From NCBI GenBank assembly GCA_964506185.1, contig CAZDKL010000010.1:1-46136 (forward strand): DNA of 46,136 nt. Direction: 5' to 3'. Positions 1 through 8,352 of the stretch are shown here, piece after piece. Origin of the DNA: UBA2144 sp964506185. Lineage in GTDB: Bacteria > Patescibacteriota > Gracilibacteria > Peribacterales > Peribacteraceae. Position 1 is the stretch's first letter, and the number at the start of each line of letters is the position of its first letter. The position numbers and the translations under genes were made by a program. The notes below the pieces were generated by a model. That model saw only the letters and a program-made list of their open reading frames with translations, did not search any database and was not told the DNA's origin.

Positions 1-2186
1 CATTTAAGACAATATGTGCCATCACTCAGAGTCTTTAAGTTCTGACATTCTCCGGAAGGACACTTATGACACCATGGTCCATCTTCTTTCAGCTCAGTTC
101 CACCCGGACATTCTTCTTTGGGCTTTTCTTTGCATGTGAAGCATTTGCCGCCAGCTTGATTTGTGTACGAGTAAATACATTCTCCTTTTGTGCACTCTTT
201 TCTACAATCATTTTCCAGCAACGTGGGAAGATCGCAGATGTTCTTTGGCGGAGGTTCATCATCATCAGGTTCATCAACTCCTCCAGTACAAACAAAACAC
301 TCAACACCACTTGGCATTTTCTTCAGCATTCCACATCCTCCAAATCTCTTCTTGAAACAGTTTTCATCGCACAGTGCTTCAGGGAATGATCCATTGGGGC
401 AAGGCTCTTCCTCAACTCCTCCAGTACAAACAAAGCATTCTGTACCATTGGAAAGCTTCTTCAGCATTCCACAGCCTTTAAATCCTTTCTTGAAGCAATT
501 TGCATCACATTCGCTTTCGGGGAAACTTGCAGGGGGACAATTCTCGGGCTCGTCGGTATCACCTGTACTGAGCCCAGTCGAAGTATCATCAGCTTCATCA
601 TCATCGGGATCAACCAATATCAAATCTCCTGCTTGATGGATGCACTTCTTGAGGCACTCCTCAAATTCAGCTAACAACTTCTTAAATTCTGCCATCATAT
701 CTGCAAGCTTCTTTCGATCTGCATCAATCTCATCACTAAGTTTCTTTACAATTTCAGACAACCTATCAACCTCTTTCTGTTTCTTTGCTACTTCTTTTTC
801 CAGTTTTTCTTTCATTTTCTTTTTTAGCATTTCGCGATCTTTGTCACTCAGGCCTTCTTCCCATTTCTCTTCAAGTTCTTTCGCACTCAGCTTGCCGTTT
901 CTATACTGACTCCAGAGATTCCTGTTATGTTCACGCATTACCTCAAGGTCAGTTGTATCAATTCTTCTCCCTCCAGATTCTGCCCAGCCGGTTGGGTTAG
1001 TAAATCTATCCAGAGCATCTTTGGCTCTCTGTAATTCTTTTTGAGCCTGAGTTAGCTTTCGCTTCTCGTTTTCAAGCTTATTAACTTTATTAGCCACATC
1101 TTTCTCCTTGTTCTTCATCTCAGCCTCCATGGCATCTAACTTCTTAGCCAACTCTTCACAAGCAGCGCAAACCGGCTGAGGAGGAATTGGCGGCAGCTCG
1201 GGCAATTCTATTTCCACAAAAACATCAAAGAAGCTATCTGCAGGGAAATCAGGATTCAGTATGTCAGGTGGAACTGTAGGGATTTGTCCTGTAGAAGGAG
1301 GTAGAGGCAAGCCTACCGGAGGGAAATCAGGGAAAGGAGATACTCCCTTCAAGTCCATTTCAATAATCTCAGTCTCGATCGGCTTTGGTCCTGTTCTAAA
1401 GATTCCTCCGAAGAAATCCTTAAACCAACCAAACAGTCCTTCGTCATCTTCCGGCAGGAAGCCATAATCATCAATCAAATTAACTTTTTGTTTCTCTTGG
1501 CACCTCTTAAGGCAGTCTTCGTATTGTTGCCAAAGTTTTGCCAGCTCTTCTTTAAGCTTTGCAATTTTTTCATCCAACTCTTTCAGTTTTCCTCCCAATA
1601 TTTTTTCTCTTGCCTCAAGTCCCTTCAGTTTGTTTTCAAGTTCCTTAACTTCTTTTTCCAATTGCTTCTGTATCTTTCTCTTAAGCCTTTCCTTCTCCTT
1701 ATCAGTCAGTCCCTGTTCCCATGCATCAGACAGTTGCTGAGCTGTTAGATTCCCATTTTGGTACTGTTCCCATAATGCGCGGTTATGAGCGCGTCCGATT
1801 TCTAAATCAGTAGAAGTAATTCGATTTCCATTAGACTCGGCCCAGCTCTTTGGGTTGCTGAAATCATCAAGACGCTTCTTTGCATTTTCCAAAGCCTCCT
1901 TCGTATCTTTAATGTCATCTCTAACATCTTTTGCATCTCTTAAAACACCTTCAGCTTCTTCTATCAGATCTCCAAGCTCAGCTTCTTTCTCTCGAATCAG
2001 ATCAAGAAGAGCTTCACAATCCATGCACTCCTCAGTCAGAGGCGGATCAGGCAGATTAGGAAAATCAATTTCGTAAGTGATGTCGAAAAAGCTATCGACA
2101 TTAAAATTGCCATCTTGTGCAATGGCAATTCCTGAAGAAGCAACGGCTAGAATCGTTGACAGTAGAGTTAGGTATAGTTTTCTCAT
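1..2186 (-). CDS. Large secreted coiled-coil, cysteine-rich protein (C-terminus beyond window)
   Basis: The reading frame is open from the ATG at 2186 to the window edge (728 codons), so the protein is cut by the window. An N-terminal signal peptide of about 23 residues (MRKLYLTLL... ending AIAQ) predicts export. Two similar modules follow. Each has an SFFD(I/V) segment rich in Pro and acidic residues, a C-x-x-C pair, a long charged coiled coil, and a conserved block with the core NP..WAES.G.RI.(S/T)TDLE....HNR.LW.QY.NG.L. A spacer around residues 245-330 contains a tryptophan/phenylalanine-rich GLFGWFKDFFGG stretch. After the second coiled coil comes an acidic linker and cysteine-rich repeats, each containing C.ENCFKK.F.GCGMLKK and ECFVCTGGV. 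I recognise no named family. It is probably an extracellular or surface structural protein. Part of the linker is encoded by a dispersed repeat (see 562-583). Confidence 0.8.
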   Translation of the reverse strand, partial: MRKLYLTLLSTILAVASSGIAIAQDGNFNVDSFFDITYEIDFPNLPDPPLTEECMDCEALLDLIREKEAELGDLIEEAEGVLRDAKDVRDDIKDTKEALENAKKRLDDFSNPKSWAESNGNRITSTDLEIGRAHNRALWEQYQNGNLTAQQLSDAWEQGLTDKEKERLKRKIQKQLEKEVKELENKLKGLEAREKILGGKLKELDEKIAKLKEELAKLWQQYEDCLKRCQEKQKVNLIDDYGFLPEDDEGLFGWFKDFFGGIFRTGPKPIETEIIEMDLKGVSPFPDFPPVGLPLPPSTGQIPTVPPDILNPDFPADSFFDVFVEIELPELPPIPPQPVCAACEELAKKLDAMEAEMKNKEKDVANKVNKLENEKRKLTQAQKELQRAKDALDRFTNPTGWAESGGRRIDTTDLEVMREHNRNLWSQYRNGKLSAKELEEKWEEGLSDKDREMLKKKMKEKLEKEVAKKQKEVDRLSEIVKKLSDEIDADRKKLADMMAEFKKLLAEFEECLKKCIHQAGDLILVDPDDDEADDTSTGLSTGDTDEPENCPPASFPESECDANCFKKGFKGCGMLKKLSNGTECFVCTGGVEEEPCPNGSFPEALCDENCFKKRFGGCGMLKKMPSGVECFVCTGGVDEPDDDEPPPKNICDLPTLLENDCRKECTKGECIYSYTNQAGGKCFTCKEKPKEECPGGTELKEDGPWCHKCPSGECQNLKTLSDGTYCLK
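562..583. repeat. Dispersed repeat of the CCTGT.CTGAGC...CGAAG type inside a gene
   Basis: This 22-base stretch begins CCTGTACTGAGC and ends GTCGAAG. It matches a sequence type widely seen between bacterial genes. A second member lies at 15655-15676 with CCTGTCCTGAGC and CCGAAGG. Here it sits in the coding region of the secreted coiled-coil protein and encodes part of a Thr/Ser/Gly/Asp linker just before the cysteine repeats. Confidence 0.55.
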
Positions 2187-2296
2187 GAGATGAAGGGGGA
2201 AGTACTCAGAGGACTATGTACTCTATATACCGATCCATAAGAAAAATAGACCTCAAATAATAAGATTTGGTTATGTCAATGAAAGTTCTCAGATCT

Positions 2297-2713
2297 CTAC
2301 ATTCCCAATGCCTCCATCAGATCTCTCTCGTGCTCTTCCTCATCGGCCAAAATCTGCTTTAGAACAGTTTCCAAAGCATAAAGCTCAAGTTCCTGAGCCT
2401 GTTTTATGCGCTCCTTATATCTCCTTATAGCGAGCCTCTCTCCTTCCAGATCCTGTTCAAGCATCTTTTTTGGCGCAGTATCCGTATGTCTCTCAGCAAC
2501 ATCCATCGTTGGAGTTCCTCCTAAGTAATCAATCTGCTCAGCTAATAAATTAGCGTGTCCGATTTCTTCATTAACGTGCACAAGCAGTTCAGCTGTAATC
2601 ACCTGAAATTCACCTCCAGTCATGGTGGCAGCATGCTGAACGTATTGAATTGCAGCGGCGAATTCGTATGCAAGATCGCCATTCAGTTCAGATATCAGTT
2701 CATCTTTGGTCAT
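2297..2713 (-). CDS. Ferritin-like di-iron four-helix protein (bacterioferritin/Dps-like)
   Basis: The 138-aa product has the spacing of a ferritin-like four-helix bundle. Candidate iron ligands are Glu17, the E50-x-x-H53 pair (EEIGH), Glu92 (GERLAIRRY) and E125-x-x-H128 (EEEHERD). Proteins of this fold oxidise and store iron or protect DNA from peroxide. The sequence suits the bacterioferritin/Dps-like part of the superfamily, but I cannot tell storage from detoxification. The start ATG at 2713 follows no clear Shine-Dalgarno. The gene is divergent from the unknown gene at 2839, and the 125 bp between them must hold both promoters. It is the only iron gene in the window. Confidence 0.85.
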   Translation of the reverse strand: MTKDELISELNGDLAYEFAAAIQYVQHAATMTGGEFQVITAELLVHVNEEIGHANLLAEQIDYLGGTPTMDVAERHTDTAPKKMLEQDLEGERLAIRRYKERIKQAQELELYALETVLKQILADEEEHERDLMEALGM

Positions 2714-2800
2714 AATTGGTTAGGGAATGAAGTAGGTTCAGTAGCTAAAATAACTGAGTTAAATTGCGAATAAAAGCTAAAATGTGCCAATATCTGATAA

Positions 2801-2829
2801 TTGACGGTTTTTACAAAAAAATGTATAAT
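2801..2829 (+). promoter_or_regulatory. Consensus sigma-70 promoter for a leaderless mRNA
   Basis: TTGACG at 2801-2806 and TATAAT at 2824-2829 are separated by exactly 17 bp. Transcription should begin near 2836-2838, and the ATG of the next gene is at 2839. The mRNA is therefore predicted to have essentially no 5' leader, and no Shine-Dalgarno sequence is present. Confidence 0.85.
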
Positions 2830-2838
2830 ATAAATACT

Positions 2839-3609
2839 ATGAGAAATGTTCCAAATTCAGATGACTTCTTGCATCCAGAAGATAGAAGGCGTAGTTATGA
2901 GCTTGGTTGGAGAGAGGGGCCGCAGGAAGAAAAAGGAGGATCAAGAAGGCAAGAAGAAGAGCCGAGAAGTCGTGTAACAAGAAGAATGATCCAAAAGGCT
3001 CTTCCTGAAATGCATGATTATGGTGATAGAGTTTTTGCGTTGTATTCATCATTGCATAATAGAAGAACAGGTGTTCCTGATATTGAGCAGCCAGCGGAGG
3101 AAGCACCAAGAGGGGAAGTGGATGAAATACAGGAATGGGTCAATGATCGTCTTCGAGGAGGAGATGCTAAGCCAACATTTTTGGAAGGAGGAGTAGTTGC
3201 TACTGTGAAGAGATTGTTTGCTGGAAAGAAGGAGCCTCAAAGACCATGGGTTGAGAGGCAGCTACAATCGGGGACGCCGCCTAAGGGGGATCCCAAGCTT
3301 TTAACAAGAAAAGCTTTTGATGATTGGAAGAAGCTGGGAAAAACAGCTTCACGGGATAGGTGCGTGCAACACGCAACTAGAATTATGGAAATTATCAGAG
3401 AGGATTTGGGTCCTGCCATAAGAAAAGGCGACAGAGATGCTGAAGATAAACATCGAAGGGAAATATTGCAACTTGTTAGAGATGTAGATAAGCACAATCC
3501 GATTAGTCCTTATATGATTGAATTAATAGACAGAGTGACTGATCAAGTGATGGACGAATTGCCGGGCCAGGATGGTGGATCATATGATGCAAGAGTGATG
3601 CGTTTCTGA
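2839..3609 (+). CDS. Conserved-looking hypothetical protein, highly charged
   Basis: I do not recognise this 256-aa protein. The start at 2839 (MRNVPNS) is chosen over the earlier in-frame codon at 2764 because a near-perfect promoter lies at 2801-2829, so the upstream codons would not be transcribed. The N-terminal 50 residues are rich in Arg, Glu and Gly and probably disordered. The C-terminal half (about residues 150-240) is predicted helical with many charged residues. There is no signal peptide, membrane segment or nucleotide-binding motif. It ends 1 bp before the convergent ligA stop. A cytoplasmic structural or nucleic-acid-associated role is possible but unproven. Confidence 0.7.
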   Translation: MRNVPNSDDFLHPEDRRRSYELGWREGPQEEKGGSRRQEEEPRSRVTRRMIQKALPEMHDYGDRVFALYSSLHNRRTGVPDIEQPAEEAPRGEVDEIQEWVNDRLRGGDAKPTFLEGGVVATVKRLFAGKKEPQRPWVERQLQSGTPPKGDPKLLTRKAFDDWKKLGKTASRDRCVQHATRIMEIIREDLGPAIRKGDRDAEDKHRREILQLVRDVDKHNPISPYMIELIDRVTDQVMDELPGQDGGSYDARVMRF

Positions 3610-3610
3610 T

Positions 3611-5749
3611 CTATTTGATCATTACATTAAATTTCTTTTCATCAATAACTTCAACACCAAGCTCTTTTGCTTTATCAAATTTACTGCCAGGATCATCTCC
3701 GGCTAGTACATAGTCAGTCTTCTTACTTACAGAAGAGCTGACTTTGCCTCCGCGTTCTTTGATCATTGTCTTGGCATCCTCACGGCTTAGAGTAGGAAGG
3801 GTCCCCGTCAAAACAAAAATCTTGTCTTTGAATATCTGTGGAGCATGGCTTCCCTTTGGCATGATTGCAATTACTCCTCCATTTTCCATCTTGTGAATAA
3901 GCGCACGATTATCCTCATCATCAACCCACTCCTTAAGTGACTCAGCAACAACCGGTCCTATGCCATCAATTTCGGCAAGTTCCTCCATTTCGATTTTTTG
4001 AAGAGCAATAAGCAAGTCAGCAAGAGAGATTCCATTTACTATGATTTTCTTTTTGGATTCAAAGAGCGATGACTGGGCTCCCAGATTCTCATCAACTTCA
4101 ATGGTTCTTTCACGGCTTGGCCACTTGATGCGTTTAGCAATAATCTCAGCTGTCTCACGTCCAATGTGCCTGATGCCTAGTGCAAACAGGAAGCGATCAA
4201 GTTCAATAATTTTTGAATTTTCAATCGAGCTGAGTGCATTCTCTGTCTTCTTTTCCTTAAACAGCGGTAGTGATATCAGGTCTTCACTTGTTAAGAAGAA
4301 GATATCAGCCGGATCAGAAATTATCTCATTCTCGATCAGAGCTTCAATTGTCTCCTTGCCCAGTCCTTCCATATTGAATGCATAACGGGAAACCAAATGC
4401 TCAATCCTCTCCTGTCTAACACCTCCACACTTGGGATTAGGACAGCGGTTCACCACTTCGCCTTCCGGCCTTTCCAGTTCACCTGAGCAACTTGGGCAAT
4501 GGGTTGGGAAATGGAAGGGGATTGATTTCTTCGGTCTCAGGTTATTCATAACCTCCACAACCTCCGGAATGATATCGCCGGCTTTCTGCAATATCACAGT
4601 ATCTCCAATCCTTGCATCCAGCCTCTCAATCTCATCAGCATTATGAAGCGTAGCTCTGGTTACGGTAGTTCCTGCAAGTTGTGTCGGAGTCAGAATTGCC
4701 ACAGGCGTGATAGCACCGGTTCTTCCGACTTGCATCTGAATATCCAGTATCTCAGCTGTCTTCTGCTCAGCAGGAAACTTATATGCTCTTGCCCAACGCG
4801 GTGCCTTGGCTGTTGACCCTAAGTCATGCTGCATTCTTCTGTCGTTTACTTTCAAAACCAGACCGTCGATGTCATATGCAAGAGAGCTCCTTTTCTTTTC
4901 AAATGATTTAAGAAGATCTTCAGCTTTTCGGATGTCACTTACTACTTTAAATTCTTTGTTGATGGGCAGTCCGGCTTGCTTAAAGAACTTAAGAACTTCA
5001 TCCTGCGCAGAAATTCCAAGCTCATCGCATGTTTTGGATGCAAGATGATAGCAAAAGATTTCCAAGTTTCTTGATGCTGCAATCTGGGGATCCAGCTGCC
5101 TGACTGATCCTGCAGCTGCGTTTCTGGGATTAGCGAATTTCTCAGATTCAGATAATTTCTTGTTAATCTTCTTCAGGGTATCTTTAGAAATAAATACTTC
5201 TCCGGAAATTTCCAGAATCTTGGGTGCGTCAGAATACTTTGACAGATCAAGTGACAAAGGAAGTGCTTTTATTGTCCTTACAGTGTGTGTGACATCCTCG
5301 CCTTCAATTCCATTTCCTCTCGAAAGTCCTCTGATTAATTGATGACGTCCATTGGAATCTTTTTCATATATCAGAGTGATATTTAATCCATCAATCTTGA
5401 GCTCGCAAAGAAACTCGAAACTAACACTTTCTTTACCCAAAGCTCTCCTCATCTGATCTATCCAGTCTTCAAGTTCTTCATGAGCAAAAACATCAGACAA
5501 TGATTCTTTGGGAGTTATATGTTTTCTTTTGGGGAGTCTGCCGTCCAGAGGAGCTCCAACTCTTTGAGTGGGGGAATCTGGAGTTATCAGTTCAGGATAT
5601 TCTTTTTCCAGCTTAATTAGTTCCTGCTTAAGCGCATCTCTTACGTCCTCGGAAACATCTGATTTGTCATCGATAAAATATGCCTTATTCAGCCTCCAGA
5701 TTTCGGATTTAAGCTTTATTATGCGTTGTTCGGCATCTTTCTTATTCAT
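3611..5749 (-). CDS. ligA: NAD-dependent DNA ligase LigA
   Basis: This is a full-length 712-aa bacterial DNA ligase, which seals nicks in DNA using NAD+ during replication and repair. An N-terminal Ia-type region is followed by the adenylation domain with the active-site lysine at about residue 118 in CELKIDG. Then come the OB fold (QVGRTGAITPVAIL), a four-cysteine zinc finger (CPSC...CPNPKCGG), helix-hairpin-helix repeats (EIDGIGPVVAES) and a C-terminal BRCT domain (FVLTGTLPTLSREDA...). The usual H..PMLSL motif reads HITPKESL here, a small deviation. Upstream of the ATG, TAATCT sits 6 nt away, so a leaderless transcript is possible, but the -35 is poor. The gene is convergent with the 2839 gene. 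Confidence 0.97.
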   Translation of the reverse strand: MNKKDAEQRIIKLKSEIWRLNKAYFIDDKSDVSEDVRDALKQELIKLEKEYPELITPDSPTQRVGAPLDGRLPKRKHITPKESLSDVFAHEELEDWIDQMRRALGKESVSFEFLCELKIDGLNITLIYEKDSNGRHQLIRGLSRGNGIEGEDVTHTVRTIKALPLSLDLSKYSDAPKILEISGEVFISKDTLKKINKKLSESEKFANPRNAAAGSVRQLDPQIAASRNLEIFCYHLASKTCDELGISAQDEVLKFFKQAGLPINKEFKVVSDIRKAEDLLKSFEKKRSSLAYDIDGLVLKVNDRRMQHDLGSTAKAPRWARAYKFPAEQKTAEILDIQMQVGRTGAITPVAILTPTQLAGTTVTRATLHNADEIERLDARIGDTVILQKAGDIIPEVVEVMNNLRPKKSIPFHFPTHCPSCSGELERPEGEVVNRCPNPKCGGVRQERIEHLVSRYAFNMEGLGKETIEALIENEIISDPADIFFLTSEDLISLPLFKEKKTENALSSIENSKIIELDRFLFALGIRHIGRETAEIIAKRIKWPSRERTIEVDENLGAQSSLFESKKKIIVNGISLADLLIALQKIEMEELAEIDGIGPVVAESLKEWVDDEDNRALIHKMENGGVIAIMPKGSHAPQIFKDKIFVLTGTLPTLSREDAKTMIKERGGKVSSSVSKKTDYVLAGDDPGSKFDKAKELGVEVIDEKKFNVMIK

Positions 5750-5917
5750 GGTTATAGATTACCTTTCTTCTTTCTCTTTGTCTCGTCTCCCGTGGCGGGC
5801 GACCCCTCCACTTTTTAATGAAATATAAATTTCATATATTGCAAGATTAATTATTTGCATTCTTTTTTTTCTTTAGGAAGATACGCCCGAATTCCCTCTT
5901 ATTTTCATATGCTAACA

Positions 5918-6157
5918 ATGACTGACACGCGATCACAAATTCAGAAGATAGACCAACAGCTAGTTAAATTACTCTCCGACAGGAAGCAGATTTGCGAGGA
6001 TGCCAGAAGACATGGTGAAGGAGCTCTAATCAGGGAAATTGAGATGGAGCAAACATCGGATATTGTAGAGGAGGGAGCGGAGCAGGAGATGGATGAAATT
6101 CAGCTAGAGAGGCTTGCCGCGGTTGTAGCAAAGCTTTGTAAGGGAGGAGAAGAATAG
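5918..6157 (+). CDS. Chorismate-mutase-like (AroQ-type helical) small protein
   Basis: The product (79 aa from the ATG at 5918; another ATG lies at 5909) begins with a helix reading TRSQIQKIDQQLVKLLSDRKQI. This closely follows the first helix of AroQ-type chorismate mutases, with the Arg, Asp and downstream Arg/Lys spacing of that family. Chorismate mutase converts chorismate to prephenate. The protein is a little short, and the later active-site residues are less clear to me. It may be a mutase, a regulatory mutase-like domain, or an unrelated helical protein. The other aromatic-pathway-like gene in the window is the shikimate-kinase-like gene at 38521, far away. No Shine-Dalgarno is evident. 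Confidence 0.5.
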   Translation: MTDTRSQIQKIDQQLVKLLSDRKQICEDARRHGEGALIREIEMEQTSDIVEEGAEQEMDEIQLERLAAVVAKLCKGGEE

Positions 6158-6177
6158 AAGAATCAGAAGAAGCAAAA

Positions 6178-6213
6178 GAATCAGAAGAAGTGATCCTCTG
6201 AATCTTCTGATTC
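6178..6213 (+). terminator. Inverted repeat after the chorismate-mutase-like gene
   Basis: GAATCAGAAGA at 6178-6188 pairs perfectly with TCTTCTGATTC at 6203-6213 around a 14-nt loop. Another copy of the left arm lies at about 6160-6170, so the region is also a short direct repeat. No clean T-run follows, so terminator activity is uncertain. It may be one of the low-complexity intergenic repeats of this genome. Confidence 0.45.
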
Positions 6214-6240
6214 ATCTGATTCCTTCGGAATATCGATAAA

Positions 6241-6269
6241 TTGCATAATGGCTCTATATGATCTATAAT
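6241..6269 (+). promoter_or_regulatory. Promoter for leaderless pilT mRNA
   Basis: TTGCAT at 6241-6246 and TATAAT at 6264-6269 have a 17-bp spacer. The start codon of pilT at 6277 lies 7 nt after the -10 box, at or next to the expected transcription start. No Shine-Dalgarno precedes it. Confidence 0.8.
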
Positions 6270-6276
6270 ACTAGTA

Positions 6277-7299
6277 ATGACACAAAATCCAGATCAGGTG
6301 TTCTCTGATGCCGAAAAGGCTGGAGCTTCCGATGTGCATATTGCCGTGGATCATCCTGTTATATTCAGGATTGATGGGGCTTTGACTGAACAGGGCGAGG
6401 AAAAGAATACAAAGGAGTCAGTTAAGTCATTTGTAGAAACAGTACTAAATGCAGAAGACTTTAAAAAGCTTCAGGAAGATTGGGAAATCGATGTTTCCTA
6501 TCAAGTAAAGGATGGATTAAGGCTTCGAGTTAACTGTCACTATGAGAAAGGGAATCTGGGCCTTGTCGCTCGAATTATTCCAACGACAATTCCAACTTTG
6601 GAAGAAATCGGTTTCACCGAACATATGCAGGGAATGTGTTCGCTTAATGAAGGTCTTGTGTTATTTACTGGTCCAACTGGTGCTGGTAAATCAACATCAC
6701 TCGCAGCAATGATCCAGCACATAAATGAAAACCACTCAAAGAACATTGTGACTATGGAGGATCCGATTGAATTCATTTTCTCTCCCGGTAAGTCGATAAT
6801 TAGACAGAGACAATTCGGTGAAGACTTCCACTCTTTCCCAGAGGCTCTTAAACGAGTACTCAGGCAAGACCCCAATATTATTATGGTTGGAGAAATGAGG
6901 GATATTGAAACCGTAAGCGCAGCTCTCACTCTTGCAGAAACCGGTCATTTGATATTTGCGACTCTTCATACTCCAAATTCAGCTCAGGCAGTTAACAGAG
7001 TTATCGATATGTTCCCGGCACATCAGCAACCTCAAATCAGGTCTCAATTATCACTTTCACTCAAAGCCGTGGTGGCCCAAAGACTCCTTCCAAAAGAAGG
7101 AGGTGGAAGAGTAGCCCTCAGAGAATGTCTGGTTAATACACCGGCGACTGCAAATATAATCAGAGAAAATCGATTACAGGAATTAAGCTCGGTTCTTCAG
7201 TCAGGTAAGAAGGATGGAATGTGCACATTTCAACAGGATGCCGAAAGATTGGCAGATGAAGGACATATCAGTAAAGACGCAGTGGAAGGCATTGAATAA
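6277..7299 (+). CDS. pilT: Type IV pilus retraction ATPase PilT
   Basis: The 340-aa protein is a GspE/PilT-family hexameric ATPase that powers pilus retraction at the inner membrane. The N-terminal PAS-like domain (SDVHIAVDHPVIFRIDG) is followed by the Walker A motif GPTGAGKST at residues 132-140. Next come the Asp box, a Walker B region with PNIIMVGEMRDIETVSAALTLAETGH, and the His box (FATLHTPNSAQAVNRVIDMFP). The VGEMRD-type motif and the length favour PilT over PilB. The C-terminus lacks an obvious AIRNLI-type motif. No other pilus genes are in the window, so the rest of the machine must be elsewhere. Confidence 0.93.
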   Translation: MTQNPDQVFSDAEKAGASDVHIAVDHPVIFRIDGALTEQGEEKNTKESVKSFVETVLNAEDFKKLQEDWEIDVSYQVKDGLRLRVNCHYEKGNLGLVARIIPTTIPTLEEIGFTEHMQGMCSLNEGLVLFTGPTGAGKSTSLAAMIQHINENHSKNIVTMEDPIEFIFSPGKSIIRQRQFGEDFHSFPEALKRVLRQDPNIIMVGEMRDIETVSAALTLAETGHLIFATLHTPNSAQAVNRVIDMFPAHQQPQIRSQLSLSLKAVVAQRLLPKEGGGRVALRECLVNTPATANIIRENRLQELSSVLQSGKKDGMCTFQQDAERLADEGHISKDAVEGIE

Positions 7300-7350
7300 A
7301 GGCTAATTTAAGGCCTAAAACCCGAATAAATAAGTAGATCGGATATTTAT

Positions 7351-8352
7351 GTGTACTGCTCTATAAGTATATTGGAGAAAATACTTTACAAACTGTCAAA
7401 AGCGAGTATCGTCAGGGTTTGTCTGGATACATTCCCATCAACAATACAGGCATATTTAGTGGAAAGCGGCTTCTCGGTGGCAGAGATGTTAATACTTACA
7501 CATCTGATAGAAGACGGTGCTTTGACTGTTCGCATACTTTCTGCAAAGACTGGAAAGAGCACCGGTGTTATAGATCGGGCTATTAAAAAACTTAAAGGGC
7601 GGGGGTTGATCAGACGTGAGGTGATTAATGGCGTACCAAAGTATACGGTTGGTACAGTTTCCTCTATTAGACAATGGATGCGCAACGACGCCTTAGAGAG
7701 AAAAGAAATGATCAACAGAAGAGAGCATGATTTTGAGATATTTTTGTCTTCTATGAAAGAAGAACTTTGCAGGCCAGAGCTTGAGCACTTTGAAGGAGAA
7801 TCTGCAATCGACGATATGTACATGCAAATTCTGGTTATGTCTTTGAACCAAAAAGAGGTAATGCATTATTTGCCCATAGCGTGTACTGGAGAAGATTATA
7901 AAGGGACAAAATCCAGAAGGGTGTTTGATAAAAAAAGAAAAAGTAATGGGATATTTTCACGTGTAATAACTCAAGATACTGTCGAAGGCAGGAAAATAAA
8001 ATCCAAAGATCATCTTAGAAATAGGACAACTTTATTAGTTCCATCGATAAGATTTCCGGTAACTTTTGAAAAAATAATTACAAAAGATGCAATAGCCTGT
8101 TTTAGTTGTACGGAAAATAAAGCGACTATTCTTCATTATCCGGAGCTTGCTGAAGAAGAAAGAAAAACATTTATTACTTTGTGGAATCATTTGGAGATAA
8201 CAAATATAAAATCATCTGCCACTTACTCTGCGCAAATTAACAAATCAGGTAGATTCCAGAAAATCGTAAAAGGATTGATGGGAGATACAAAGAGAGTATC
8301 TATATTAGCTTTATGCGTATTTTTAAGTGTTTTGGTTGGATATGGATTGTAA
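7351..8352 (+). CDS. TrmB-like winged-helix regulator with C-terminal membrane anchor
   Basis: The 333-aa product has an N-terminal winged helix-turn-helix (about residues 35-100: AEMLILTHLIEDGALTVRILSAKTGKS..VIDRAIKKLKGRGLIRRE). A helical linker follows, then a segment reading RPELEHFEGESAIDDMY, which matches the start of the TrmB-family effector domain. TrmB proteins normally bind sugars and repress transport or metabolic genes. The last 20 residues form one hydrophobic helix (ILALCVFLSVLVGYG), suggesting the regulator is tethered to the membrane, which is unusual for this family. The proposed start is the GTG at 7351. It overlaps the next gene by 11 bp, so the two are probably co-translated. 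Confidence 0.7.
   Translation: MYCSISILEKILYKLSKASIVRVCLDTFPSTIQAYLVESGFSVAEMLILTHLIEDGALTVRILSAKTGKSTGVIDRAIKKLKGRGLIRREVINGVPKYTVGTVSSIRQWMRNDALERKEMINRREHDFEIFLSSMKEELCRPELEHFEGESAIDDMYMQILVMSLNQKEVMHYLPIACTGEDYKGTKSRRVFDKKRKSNGIFSRVITQDTVEGRKIKSKDHLRNRTTLLVPSIRFPVTFEKIITKDAIACFSCTENKATILHYPELAEEERKTFITLWNHLEITNIKSSATYSAQINKSGRFQKIVKGLMGDTKRVSILALCVFLSVLVGYGL

Noticed and set aside
2764..2838. Longer N-terminus for the 2839 gene
   Set aside because: The extra codons cover the -35 and -10 boxes of a near-consensus promoter.
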